From Henckelia pumila (Eukaryota > Streptophyta > Magnoliopsida > Lamiales > Gesneriaceae), in NCBI RefSeq assembly GCF_033568475.1, contig NC_133123.1:134078930-134142929 (forward strand): DNA of 64,000 bases, read 5' to 3'. How positions within the stretch are numbered: the first letter of the stretch is position 1; each line of letters begins with the position of its first letter. Shown piece by piece: positions 33,232 through 43,598 of the stretch. A model generated the notes under the pieces. The model did not search any database, was not told the origin of the DNA, and saw only the letters and a list, made by a program, of their open reading frames with translations. The translations under genes and the position numbers were made by a program.

Positions 33232-33702
33232 ATGAGAAACAATATGAATTCAGGAATAGGAGTAGTAGTAGTAGTAATAGTAGTGTTCCTAATGATTAAT
33301 ATTCTGCAGGTTTTGGTTGTGAATGCAAGAGATTGTTTGATACATGATACTTATAAAATAGTGTACGTGGGAAACTGGCTCCCCGACAACGTGACGTTGG
33401 CCGTGCATTGTTACTCTAAGGACGACGACCTCGGGATTCAAATTATGGGGAAGGGTCAAGAATTCACTTTTAATTTCTGTGAGAGTATATTATACGACAC
33501 AAAGTTTTTCTGCCAAACAAGGTACTGGAGTAATGAGCTGAAGGGTTGCAGGAAGCTAGATTTCGTAGCTTTCAGTAACCTGTGGGAACATGCATGGTGT
33601 CGGCCTCATCGTGTTTGCTATTGGGCATTATCCTCTCAAGGCCTTTTCTTTTCTCCCACCTATCCTCCACAACAGTTCCAAAAATTTGATGGCTGGAGCT
33701 AA
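33232..33702 (+). CDS. SPH6: S-protein homologue
   Basis: A 156-residue intact ORF, the longest in the array because the valine-rich signal core is expanded (residues 11-18) by a GTA repeat in the DNA. Predicted cleavage is after NA (32). The mature part has VYVGNWLPDNVT with a glycosylation sequon at Asn53, Cys in VHC, KDDDLG, EFTFNFC, DTKFFC, WCRPHRVCYW and GLFFSPTYPP. An extra cysteine in LKGCRK makes seven, leaving one unpaired in a family that normally has an even number. Copia B is inserted 128 bp downstream of the stop codon and separates the gene from its usual 3' flank. Confidence 0.9.
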   Translation: MRNNMNSGIGVVVVVIVVFLMINILQVLVVNARDCLIHDTYKIVYVGNWLPDNVTLAVHCYSKDDDLGIQIMGKGQEFTFNFCESILYDTKFFCQTRYWSNELKGCRKLDFVAFSNLWEHAWCRPHRVCYWALSSQGLFFSPTYPPQQFQKFDGWS

Positions 33703-33830
33703 TATATATATTGTCATTAACTATTTCAATGATTATCAAATGCATTTCACCAACCAAACATATATACATATGTTTCTCATTTATATGAAATAATTAATCA
33801 ATCTAATATATAGATGTTGTTTGCTATATA

Positions 33831-35697
33831 TGTAAGAGTGGGTGCCCAGTGAGCCAACTGTGTGGCTATGGGCTTTGATGACTCTTTGTATAAACAATCT
33901 TTTGTTTAATATTATTTACACTTTTATTAATGGCAATGACTTTATATTACTTCATATTGTTATATTGTGATATACTATTGTTGTTTTGATAAAGACCTTG
34001 AATATACTATAGTGTATGTAAGATGTGGTAGAACATGGGGATGTCTATCATGAAATACATCTTATAGTCACTGTATATTCTAAAACCGTTCCTAGTCGAT
34101 TGAGCCGTCCGATAATAAGGATAAGGATCGCTCGAGTTTGAGACTAGCATTTGCGATGCGGAGTACCACGTTTCATTGGTAGGGAACATGGAGATGTTCG
34201 AAGCATGCAAATGGATATTCATAGGATGAATAATCGAACTACCCTATCCGGACTTTCCAAGTGGTTATCACTTATCGAGTGGATAAAGTCCGCGGTTTTG
34301 GTTGTACACCATTAGTCCTTACGACTTGAAACATCATGGAGACTCTATATGCTAGTGCTGTGCTTTGACTCGTTTACCGACTCTATGGGGGTCATCAGGT
34401 GTCGAGATTTGGTACAGTTACGACACATATAGGAGTCAATGCATTGTTGTCAAGGATTCACCACATACTTGCGAGTGTGGATATCCTATGCGATCTGAGG
34501 AGATATTAGTATGACAAATCTCTGGCCAGAGTACTTGATGTGATTTAAGAAATGGTTTCTTAGTAGCACATGCGATGTCACTACTTTGATCTTCAAGATG
34601 TATTGCATAGTTATCGAATCTTGAGCGACTCTCGATATACCAATGGTTGTTGATTCGATCGGGATATATGGATGAAGGGACCGTACTGTACGCTAACCAA
34701 AATCTACTGGTTCTTGTAGGCACTATCAGTATTACCTAGGGAATCATGGGGCGATGTTGCTAGGCGCTTTACCTTGATTCGTTGGGCAAGTCGGAAAGTG
34801 TTGTTCCGAGTCACAAGGAGTTGTGAGCCCACGGCTAGCTGTATCCCTGAACCATTGAGGGTCACACAGTGTAATGGAGTTTTAATCCCCGTTGAGATAG
34901 TTAAATTTAAAGAGTTAAATTTAATGAACTAAGGAGTTGGACTTTTTAAATAAGAGTAAGGGAGTAGGATTTCCTAAAATGACATAGGGATGGACATTTT
35001 TGGAAACCACTGAATTCGGATTCAGGAAAATTTATTTTGACTTTAAAATGTGCAGAAATGGTTTCTGTGCACATTGGTGAAATCGGTTCATCAATCGGAG
35101 TCACGATGAATTTTATATTAATTTCTGAACGTGCGGGCTTTGCTTGTCGGGCCCTAGCTTATGACTAATGGGCCCTAAGGTGTTAGTGGCCTGCATTATA
35201 AATAAGTTATTGCAGTACAGAAATTAAAAAAACAACAGCTCATAATTTTTGAGACAGAAAATCGAAACCCTCCTCTCTCTCAAAAGTTTTCGGCCGTCCC
35301 CTCCCTGTTCTCTGCCCGAGAAATTTCGGTCTGTGATTTTGAATCGCAGTCAGGAATAACGAATCAGATTCGTTTAATCTCTTCGCAGAAAAACTTCTGA
35401 TAGATTTTCTAGTGCAATCTATCAGAGGGATTTAAACCCCATTCGTGGACCTGATTGAAGGAGTTCATCAGTTCTTGGGAGATACAAGAAGCGCAGAGAA
35501 ATCTGTGTGGTGTCCATTAATCTCGCTTCGAGATTGGAGGTAAAATTTAATTAATTGTTATTTGAATTTTACACACACAATAATTTAATCGTTGAATGGT
35601 TGATACCCACACCATGGAATCGTTCCATGATAAAATTTTTAAACTTCCGCTGCACCGGGTATCAATCGTGATTGATCTGAACGCCAATTATCCAACA
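33831..35697 (+). repeat. 5' LTR of copia B
   Basis: 1,867 bp. The conserved hairpin CGGACTTT...AAAGTCCG at about 34250-34293 is shared with copia A. Short ORFs in the LTRs (for example 34436-34723) are repeated in the 3' LTR and are not genes. Confidence 0.95.
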
Positions 35698-35826
35698 GTG
35701 GTATCAGAGCCAGGTTGCTCAGATCAAACGATTAAATTAATCGATTGTACAAAATTTTTGAATCTCGGTTTTTGGAAAACAAAATAAATATTTTTAAATA
35801 AAAAAATTTTTTTTCCGGGGCAAAAC

Positions 35827-35957
35827 CCGGGCAGCGATTGGATCGCTGCCCGGTAGGGCAGCAATTGTTGCTGCCCTAAGGGGGCAGCCGGGCTGCCCCC
35901 GGCCCGCGCCCCGGGTGCGGGCCGGCCCGGGAGTGTCCCGGGCGGCCCGCGGGAAAA
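35827..35957 (+). other. GC-rich triloop hairpin cluster in the copia B leader
   Basis: Three consecutive perfect hairpins with three-base loops: arms 35827-35838/35842-35853 (12 bp, loop TGG), 35854-35864/35868-35878 (11 bp, loop TTG) and 35880-35888/35892-35900 (9 bp, loop CGG). A fourth stem GGCCCGC/GCGGGCC follows (35901-35923). The core of the first three is GGGCAGC/GCTGCCC. It starts about 110 bp after the primer-binding site, inside an AT-rich leader. Confidence 0.85.
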
Positions 35958-36989
35958 ATTATTATTTTTATTAAAAATTAGTTTTAATATGTTAAAATTT
36001 TATTTTTGGTCCGATCAAAAATTGTTTTTGATTGGTTCACGAGATTTCGGATCGAATTGTTCGAGTCCGTAAATTTTAAAATTGATTTTGGATAAATTTG
36101 AATTTTTGGAAAATTTTAATATTTTATCCGTAAATTGAATTTTGAAATCAATTATTTTGGTACAATTGATGATAAGATATGATCTTATGATATATTGAGT
36201 AAAATATGATTTTATTTGTAAAATTGGATTTTATAGATAAAATATGATTTTATTTGATATAGAGATAAAATATGATTTTATATGTGAAATGAGATTTTAT
36301 ATATAAAATATGATTTTATCTTGTTTAAATTTGAATTGCCACTGCATGTTATCCAATAAATTAATTTTGAATTAAATGTTATTGGATAAGGATGATCGAT
36401 TGCCATGACCAATTTTGTAGGTGTATGTTAGGAATTTACATTTTGTTTTTATTGTTGTTGGTTTTATTAATGGGCCTGGTTTATGGCCCGATATGAATGT
36501 CATATGTAATAAAAGTGGGCTTGGTTTATAGCCCGTTCCCACCCCTAAAAATGTATCCCCTACTTGTCATTGTTATTTATTGTAAATGCATTAGATTTAG
36601 TGGGAGATCAAGATTTGAAGACGGTGGGCCCAGCAGACAATAAAGACTGAAGAAATGTAAATTGGAAGCACATGTAATAGGATTGCATTGCATACTGCAT
36701 ATTACCTAGGATTGGACTAAGACCCGTGATTGGCAACCACGGGTCAATTAGAAATGGAATCGATCATCCTATATAATATTTGATATTATGATTGTATGCA
36801 TGTTTAGACATAAATTGCGTGAATCCGGCAAGCATGCAATAAAATGAATATGATGAGACAAATATTTTTATAATTAAAAATCCCTCATTTTAAATATGAT
36901 TTAAAATTTATATCAAGATAAATAAAGGAAATTTAAATTTGTTTAAATGTTCCCACCTTCCATCAACGGTCAATGTATGTGATGCTACC

Positions 36990-37290
36990 AGCGGATACGG
37001 TCCGGCTCATATTATTGGGGGGGCCCGTCCGTCGGAAAGCTGTACATTGGATCGACAAATGTTGTAAGTTGGGTGGAACTCCCATGGGATCGGCTCATAT
37101 TATTGGGGATCCACATGGCGACCGTCCATCACAACTTAATATTGATGGGTCATCTTGACATGTCACTTTAAACGGCGTCATATTATTGGGCCCTTATTGG
37201 ACATGAGGTAAACACATGGGGGTTGCTTTGGAAGCAATTGGGCTCTACCTTTTGAGAATTATGGTTGGCTGATATTATTCGGGACCATAA
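36990..37290 (+). other. Four-hairpin array with a repeated loop in the copia B leader
   Basis: Loop motifs are at 37004-37019, 37092-37107, 37174-37190 and 37267-37283. Stems: GGTCC/GGGCC plus an outer CGGA/TCCG; GGATC/GATCC plus outer CCATG/CATGG; an outer CATGTC/GACATG; and TTATGGT/ACCATAA. The stems differ in sequence while the loop is kept. The same four occur in copia A at 19735-20050. Possible roles are Gag binding, packaging or translation control; none is shown. Confidence 0.75.
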
Positions 37291-37461
37291 GTTTGTCAAT
37301 TGGACTCCATGTTCTCACTAAGGAAAAAGTTTCCCGTTTTCACTAGAGGGTGGTGAAATCGTTAAAATAGTGGGAGTGAGATTCATAAAATTAAATTCGC
37401 CTATTTTATGTCTTAGTAAATTGTTAAACAATCATTGATATATGTCTGTTTTTCTTTTCAG
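37208..37461 (+). other. Possible leader intron of copia B (speculative)
   Basis: A donor-like AG|GTAAAC at 37208 follows the third hairpin, and an acceptor-like TTTCTTTTCAG ends at 37461, just before the gag ATG at 37473. The corresponding sites in copia A (19823 and 19570, minus strand) span exactly the same 254 bases. Removal would shorten the leader and delete the fourth hairpin. Only sequence resemblance supports this. Confidence 0.3.
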
Positions 37462-37472
37462 TATTTCATACA

Positions 37473-38396
37473 ATGAATTCGCGAAATCCATTATTCTCGA
37501 TCCTCGAACAAAACAAGTTGACTGGCGCCAACTATACGGAATGGTTCCGGAAGTTGAAGATTGTCTTAACTTCGGAGAAAATTCTCTACGTGTTAGAGAA
37601 AGCACCTCCGAAGGAAGCACCAGCTGACATAAGTCCGGAGGAATTGGCCAAACTTGATGCATGGTGTGACCATGACATCAAGACCAAATGCTATATGCAA
37701 GCCTCGATGTCTGATGAACTCCAGAGGCGATTTGAGGACACGGTGAATGCTGCTGACATTCATGCGCAACTCAAGGAACTTTTTGGGGCTCAGTCGAGGG
37801 CTGAAAGGTTCGCTACTGTTAAGGAGTTGATGACGTGCCGCATGCGTGAAGGGACTTCGGTCCGTGATCATGGGGTACGAGTGATTTGGCTCATACAGAA
37901 GTTGGCGACCCTAGATTTGGTGTTGGAGCATGAACTCAATGTGGATTTATTGCTTCTGTCTCTTCCTTCTTCATTTGATGGATTTGTGATAAATTTTAAT
38001 ATGAACAAGATAGAGGCCACCCTTGAAGAGATGGTCAATATGCTCGTTACATATGAATCCACACTTAAGAAGGATAAGTCAGCTTTCTTGGTGGGCTCCT
38101 CATCTTCTGCGAAGAAGGGGCCAAGTATGAAGGGCAAGAAACGTTCTACCCCACCCAAGAAAGTCGAGCCCGAGAAGAAGCAAAAGACAAAGGCTTCAAA
38201 CAATGGAAAATCCAAGGATGTTTGCCATTACTGCAAGAAGCCGGGTCATTGGAAGCGCAACTGCAAGGAATATCTTGAGCAGTTGGGAACTGCAAAGGGT
38301 ATGTTCTATATTGAAATAAACATGTCACTTAATACAACTTCTTGGGTATTGGATACCGGATGTGGATCTCACATTTGCAATGATTTGCAGGCTTAG
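37473..38396 (+). CDS. Copia B gag with protease active site
   Basis: A 307-residue ORF (MNSRNPLFSILEQN). UBN2-type capsid region at about residues 60-200, a Lys-rich linker, CCHC knuckle CHYCKKPGHWKRNC, then the protease site DTGCGSH close to the end. The ORF terminates at TAG 38394-38396. Against copia A about 20 bases are missing directly before this point, which moves pol into another frame. Confidence 0.92.
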   Translation: MNSRNPLFSILEQNKLTGANYTEWFRKLKIVLTSEKILYVLEKAPPKEAPADISPEELAKLDAWCDHDIKTKCYMQASMSDELQRRFEDTVNAADIHAQLKELFGAQSRAERFATVKELMTCRMREGTSVRDHGVRVIWLIQKLATLDLVLEHELNVDLLLLSLPSSFDGFVINFNMNKIEATLEEMVNMLVTYESTLKKDKSAFLVGSSSSAKKGPSMKGKKRSTPPKKVEPEKKQKTKASNNGKSKDVCHYCKKPGHWKRNCKEYLEQLGTAKGMFYIEINMSLNTTSWVLDTGCGSHICNDLQA

Positions 38397-38397
38397 A

Positions 38398-41367
38398 ATG
38401 GGTGAGACCCAGCTGAGGCTCGGGAATGGTTCCAGAGTTGAAGCTACGGCCATTGGAGATGTTTGTTTGACTTTGCAGAACGGTTTTAAATTATTGTTAA
38501 GAGATGTTTTATTTGTGCCAGATTTAATTAAAAACATTATTTCTATTTCTATGCTTGATAGAGATGGTTATTCTTGCAATTTTGTGAATGGGATTTGCAA
38601 TATTTACAAGAATGAATGTTTAATTGGAAATGGACAACTTGAAAACGATCTATACAACTTAAAACTAAAAGACGTTCCAGTGAATTATGTTGATAAACCG
38701 GCGACAACAAACAAAAGGAAAATCGATAGTCAAAACCCGGCAAACCTTTGGCATGCTAGGCTAGGTCATATTTCCTCAAGGAGGATGAACAAGCTAGTGG
38801 GAGAGGGCATGTTTGATATGTCTGATATTAATTCTCTACCTACTTGTGAATCCTGCCTAAAAGGAAAAATGACTAAATCTCCTTTTAAGGGGAAACCTGA
38901 GCGTAGTCAGAATCTGTTGGATTTGATCCATACAGATGTTTGTGGTCCATTTAGAGTAGGGACTCAACATGGCCACACCTACTTCATTACCTTTACTGAT
39001 GATTATTCAAGGTATGGGTATTTATATTTAATGAAATATAAGTCTGAAGCATTTGAAAAGTTCAAAGAATTCAGGGCTGAAGTAGAAAACAAGCTAGGTA
39101 AAAGTATTAAAGCACTTCGATCGGATCGAGGTGGAGAATACTTGAGTACCGAGTTTTTGGACTATCTGAAAGAGAATGGGATTCTCTCTCAGTGGACTCC
39201 TCCTATGACACCACAGCTTAATGGTGTATCGGAACGTCGTAATCGAACTTTGTTGGACATGGTTCGATCTATGATGAGCTTCACTGAGCTTCCACCTTCG
39301 TTTTGGGGCTATGCGCTTGAAACGGCGGTATTGTTGTTGAACAACGTCCACACTAAAGCAGTGGACAAAACACCATACGAGTTATGGAATGGCAAAGCTC
39401 CTAAGTATTCGTACTTGAGGATTTGGGGATGTCCTGCTTACGTGAAGCGGACAGTGGGAGATAAGTTGGATAGTCGATCCAGCTTATGTTATTTTGTAGG
39501 GTATCCGAAGAATTCAATCGGATATTATTTCTATTATCCTGCTGAAACAAAGGTGTTTGTTTCTAGGAATGCCACCTTCTTGGAGAAGGAGTTCTTATTG
39601 GATAAGAAAGGCGAGATGATGGAACTCGAAGAAGTTCGAGAAGAACCCGAAATACAAAATAACGATCCTACACCTCAGGAACCATTGCTGGACACGCCTG
39701 CACCTAGAAGATCCGAAAGGACTTCTAGACCTCCAGTTCGATATGGTCTTCTTCTTGAAGGGGATCAAGATGAACCCGACATTGTATGTGATCCAAGAAA
39801 CTTCAAGGAAGCAATTTCTGATGCGGATTCGAATTTATGGCTTGAAGCTATGCAGTCAGAATTGGATTCGATGCATACAAACCAAGTTTGGTCTTTAGTA
39901 GATCCTCCCGATGGAATTGTTCCAATAGGGTGTAAATGGATCTACAAGAGAAAGCTTGGGCCTGATGGTAAGGTATTGACCTACAAGGCGCGATTGGTGG
40001 CGAAAGGTTATACTCAAAGGCAAGGAGTTGACTATGATGAAACCTTTTCACCAGTTGCAATGTTCAAGTCCATAAGAATCCTGATTGCCATAGCTGCATG
40101 GTATGACTATGAGATATGGCAAATGGATGTGAAGACTGCTTTTCTTAATGGAGACATTAAGGAAGAAATCTATATGAAGCAGCCTGAGGGGTACACATCC
40201 ATGGGAAGCGAGCATAAGGTATGCAAGCTTCAGAGATCAATTTATGGTCTAAAACAAGCATCAAGAAGTTGGAACCAGAAATTTGATGAAACAATAAAAG
40301 ATTTTGGTTTCATCAAGAACCCGGAGGAACCTTGCGTGTACAAGAAAGTAGTTAAGGATGCGGTGACATTCTTAGTACTTTATGTTGATGACATCCTACT
40401 CATTGGGAATGATGTAGGGATGTTGCAGTCAACAAAGATATGGTTATCAGGTAGATTTTCGATGAAGGATTTGGGAGAGACATCCTACATTCTTGGGATA
40501 CAGATCTATAGAGATAGGTCTAAGAGAATGATAGGACTCACTCAATCAACCTACATCGATACCATATTGAAACGGTTTTCAATGGATGGGTCCAAAAGAG
40601 GACATCTACCCATGTGTCATGGAGTTTCTCTATCCAAGTCTATGTGTCCCAAGACTAATGCAGAGATAGAGAATATGACACATGTACCATATGCGTCAGC
40701 TATAGGTAGTATCATGTATGGGATGATATCTACCAGACCGGATGTAGCATTTGCTCTGAGTGTCACGAGCAGATATCAGTCTAATCCTGGTCAAATGCAT
40801 TGGAAAGCCGTGAAGGACATTCTTAAGTACTTACGAAGGACTAAGAATATGTTCATGGTGTATGGAGGACGAGATCTCAAATTGGAAGGCTATACCGACT
40901 CTAGCTTCCAAAGTGATGTGGATGACTCGAAGTCAACCTCTGGATTTGTGTTCATGCTCAATGGCGGTGCTGTCTCTTGGAAGAGTTCCAAGCAGGACAC
41001 CACAGCGGATTCCACCACTGAGGCTGAATACATTGCAGCATCAGCTGCTGCTAAAGAGGCCGTTTGGATGAGGAAGTTCGTCCAAGAGTTGGGCGTTATT
41101 CCTGAATTTGTTGGTCCAGTCCCGGTGTACTGTGACAACACGGGTGCCGTTGCTCAAGCAAAGGAACCAAGGTCTCATCAAAGATCCAAACACGTACTGA
41201 GGAAATACCACATAATCCGGGAGATTGTGGAAAGAGGAGACATCATTGTCGAACGAGTGGCCTCTGCAGACAATATCGCTGATCCGCTTACTAAGCCTTT
41301 GCCAGGACCATTGTTTGACAAACATCGCGAAGCAATGGGTCTACGTAGTATGACTAGTTGGCTATAG
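38398..41367 (+). CDS. Copia B pol: integrase, reverse transcriptase, RNase H
   Basis: The first in-frame ATG is at 38398 (MGETQLRLG), with homology starting a few codons before it. The frame runs uninterrupted to TAG at 41365. Domains: GAG-prepol (LWHARLGHIS; CESCLKGK), integrase catalytic core (TDDYSRYG, SDRGGEY, SERRNRT), RT (CKWIYKRK; LVLYVDDILLIG; GLKQASRSW) and RNase H (TDSSFQSD; STTEAEYIAAS; DNTGAVAQAK). No stop is present in pol, unlike copia A. It lies 30 bp from the polypurine tract and 3' LTR. It lacks its own obvious initiation context, so expression would need the frame change at 38386-38397 to be bypassed. Confidence 0.95.
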   Translation: MGETQLRLGNGSRVEATAIGDVCLTLQNGFKLLLRDVLFVPDLIKNIISISMLDRDGYSCNFVNGICNIYKNECLIGNGQLENDLYNLKLKDVPVNYVDKPATTNKRKIDSQNPANLWHARLGHISSRRMNKLVGEGMFDMSDINSLPTCESCLKGKMTKSPFKGKPERSQNLLDLIHTDVCGPFRVGTQHGHTYFITFTDDYSRYGYLYLMKYKSEAFEKFKEFRAEVENKLGKSIKALRSDRGGEYLSTEFLDYLKENGILSQWTPPMTPQLNGVSERRNRTLLDMVRSMMSFTELPPSFWGYALETAVLLLNNVHTKAVDKTPYELWNGKAPKYSYLRIWGCPAYVKRTVGDKLDSRSSLCYFVGYPKNSIGYYFYYPAETKVFVSRNATFLEKEFLLDKKGEMMELEEVREEPEIQNNDPTPQEPLLDTPAPRRSERTSRPPVRYGLLLEGDQDEPDIVCDPRNFKEAISDADSNLWLEAMQSELDSMHTNQVWSLVDPPDGIVPIGCKWIYKRKLGPDGKVLTYKARLVAKGYTQRQGVDYDETFSPVAMFKSIRILIAIAAWYDYEIWQMDVKTAFLNGDIKEEIYMKQPEGYTSMGSEHKVCKLQRSIYGLKQASRSWNQKFDETIKDFGFIKNPEEPCVYKKVVKDAVTFLVLYVDDILLIGNDVGMLQSTKIWLSGRFSMKDLGETSYILGIQIYRDRSKRMIGLTQSTYIDTILKRFSMDGSKRGHLPMCHGVSLSKSMCPKTNAEIENMTHVPYASAIGSIMYGMISTRPDVAFALSVTSRYQSNPGQMHWKAVKDILKYLRRTKNMFMVYGGRDLKLEGYTDSSFQSDVDDSKSTSGFVFMLNGGAVSWKSSKQDTTADSTTEAEYIAASAAAKEAVWMRKFVQELGVIPEFVGPVPVYCDNTGAVAQAKEPRSHQRSKHVLRKYHIIREIVERGDIIVERVASADNIADPLTKPLPGPLFDKHREAMGLRSMTSWL

Positions 41368-41381
41368 GGCAAGTGGGAGAT

Positions 41382-43248
41382 TGTAAGAGTGGGTGCCCAG
41401 TGAGCCAACTGTGTGGCTATGGGCTTTGATGACTCTTTGTATAAACAATCTTTTGTTTAATATTATTTACACTTTTATTAATGGCAATGACTTTATATTA
41501 CTTCATATTGTTATATTGTGATATACTATTGTTGTTTTGATAAAGACCTTGAATATACTATAGTGTATGTAAGATGTGGTAGAACATGGGGATGTCTATC
41601 ATGAAATACATCTTATAGTCACTGTATATTCTAAAACCGTTCCTAGTCGATTGAGCCGTCCGATAATAAGGATAAGGATCGCTCGAGTTTGAGACTAGCA
41701 TTTGCGATGCGGAGTATCACGTTTCATTGGTAGGGAACATGGAGATGTTCGAAGCATGCAAATGGATATTCATAGGATGAATAATCGAACTACCCTATCC
41801 GGACTTTCCAAGTGGTTATCACTTATCGAGTGGATAAAGTCCGCGGTTTTGGTTGTACACCATTAGTCCTTACGACTTGAAACATCATGGAGACTCTATA
41901 TGCTAGTGCTGTGCTTTGACTCGTTTACCGACTCTATGGGGGTCATCAGGTGTCGAGATTGGGTACAGTTACGACACATATAGGAGTCAATGCATTGTTG
42001 TCAAGGATTCACCACATACTTGCGAGTGTGGATATCCTATGCGATCTGAGGAGATATTAGTGTGACAAATCTCTGGCCAGAGTACTTGATGTGATTTAAG
42101 AAATGGTTTCTTAGTAGCACATGCGATGTCACTAATTTGATCTTCAAGATGTATTGCATAGTTATCGAATCTTGAGCGACTCTCGATATACCAATGGTTG
42201 TTGATTCGATCGGGATATATGGATGAAGGGACCGTACTGTACGCTAACCAAAATCTACTGGTTCTTGTAGGCACTATCAGTGATACCTAGGGAATCATGG
42301 GGCGATGTTGCTAGGCGCTTTACCTTGATTCGTTGGGCAAGTCGGAAAGTGTTGTTCCGAGTCACAAGGAGTTGTGAGCCCACGGCTAGCTGTATCCCTG
42401 AACCATTGAGGGTCACACAGTGTAATGGAGTTTTAATCCCCGTTGAGATAGTTAAATTTAAAGAGTTAAATTTAATGAACTAAGGAGTTGGACTTCTTAA
42501 ATAAGAGTAAGGGAGTAGGATTTCCTAAAATGACATAGGGATGGACATTTTTGGAAACCACTGAATTCGGATTCAGGAAAATTTATTTTGACTTTAAAAT
42601 GTGCAGAAATGGTTTCTGTGCACATTGGTGAAATCGGTTCATCAATCGGAGTCACGATGAATTTTATATTAATTTCTGAACGTGCGGGCTTTGCTTGTCG
42701 GGCCCTAGCTTATGACTAATGGGCCCTAAGGTGTTAGTGGCCTGCATTATAAATAAGTTATTGCAGTACAGAAATTAAAAAAACAACAGCTCATAATTTT
42801 TGAGACAGAAAATCGAAACCCTCCTCTCTCTCAAAAGTTTTCGGCCGTCCCCTCCCTGTTCTCTGCCCGAGAAATTTCGGTCTGTGATTTTGAATCGCAG
42901 TCAGGAATAACGAATCAGATTCGTTTAATCTCTTCGCAGAAAAACTTCTGATAGATTTTCTAGTGCAATCTATCAGAGGGATTTAAACCCCATTCGTGGA
43001 CCTGATTGAAGGAGTTCATCAGTTCTTGGGAGATACAAGAAGCGCAGAGAAATCTGTGTGGTGTCCATTAATCTCGCTTCGAGATTGGAGGTAAAATTTA
43101 ATTAATTGTTATTTGAATTTTACACACACAATAATTTAATCGTTGAATGGTTGATACCCACACCATGGAATCGTTCCATGATAAAATTTTTAAACTTCCG
43201 CTGCACCGGGTATCAATCGTGATTGATCTGAACGCCAATTATCCAACA
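41382..43248 (+). repeat. 3' LTR of copia B
   Basis: 1,867 bp, differing from the 5' LTR at about seven sites by my reading (for example near 41717, 41961, 42062, 42135 and 42280). Confidence 0.95.
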
Positions 43249-43253
43249 ATATA

Positions 43254-43598
43254 TATGTTATTGAACGATATATATATATATATATACAGTTTGAAAACGA
43301 TGACGCGTCACCAAATAAATGATCTTAGATGTGGGACCAAATGTAATTGTGTTTACATAACTTTTTCACAAATAATAAAATTATTAAGAATAAAGAGATA
43401 TTACTCATAAAAAAGACAATATGAAATAAATAACTTTTATTTATACTAAAAAAAATCAAACCAATTTAAAATTTAAATTAATTAAACCAATAGTTTTCTC
43501 AAATAAACCGTATATTAAATAACCGCTAAACATGACGCTTAATCAAATCAAAACTAAAATGACCAAACTTACGATAAAACAAAATTATTTAATAATTT
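43254..43598. other. Continuation of the SPH6 3' flank
   Basis: No gene. Resumes the post-SPH text (TATGTTATTGAACGATATATA, then GAAAACGATGACGCGTCACC) interrupted by copia B. Homologous to 11040-11400. Confidence 0.65.

Larger units (their letters stand above)
33831..43248 (+). mobile_element. Copia B: young full-length Ty1/copia retrotransposon, 9,418 bp
   Basis: Two 1,867-bp LTRs (33831-35697 and 41382-43248) begin TGTAAGAG and end CCAACA. The 5-bp duplication ATATA flanks it (33826-33830 and 43249-43253), and removing the element restores the SPH 3' flank. The primer-binding site TGGTATCAGAGCCAGG is at 35700-35714 and the polypurine tract AAGTGGGAGAT ends at 41381. I see about seven LTR differences (about 0.4%), fewer than in copia A, so this insertion is more recent. 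Pol is open over 1,001 codons; gag and pol are out of frame near 38390. Confidence 0.96.

Noticed and set aside
34436..34723. Minus-strand 95-codon ORF, repeated at 41987-42274
   Set aside because: It lies in both LTRs of copia B, shows no domain, and is explained by LTR duplication.
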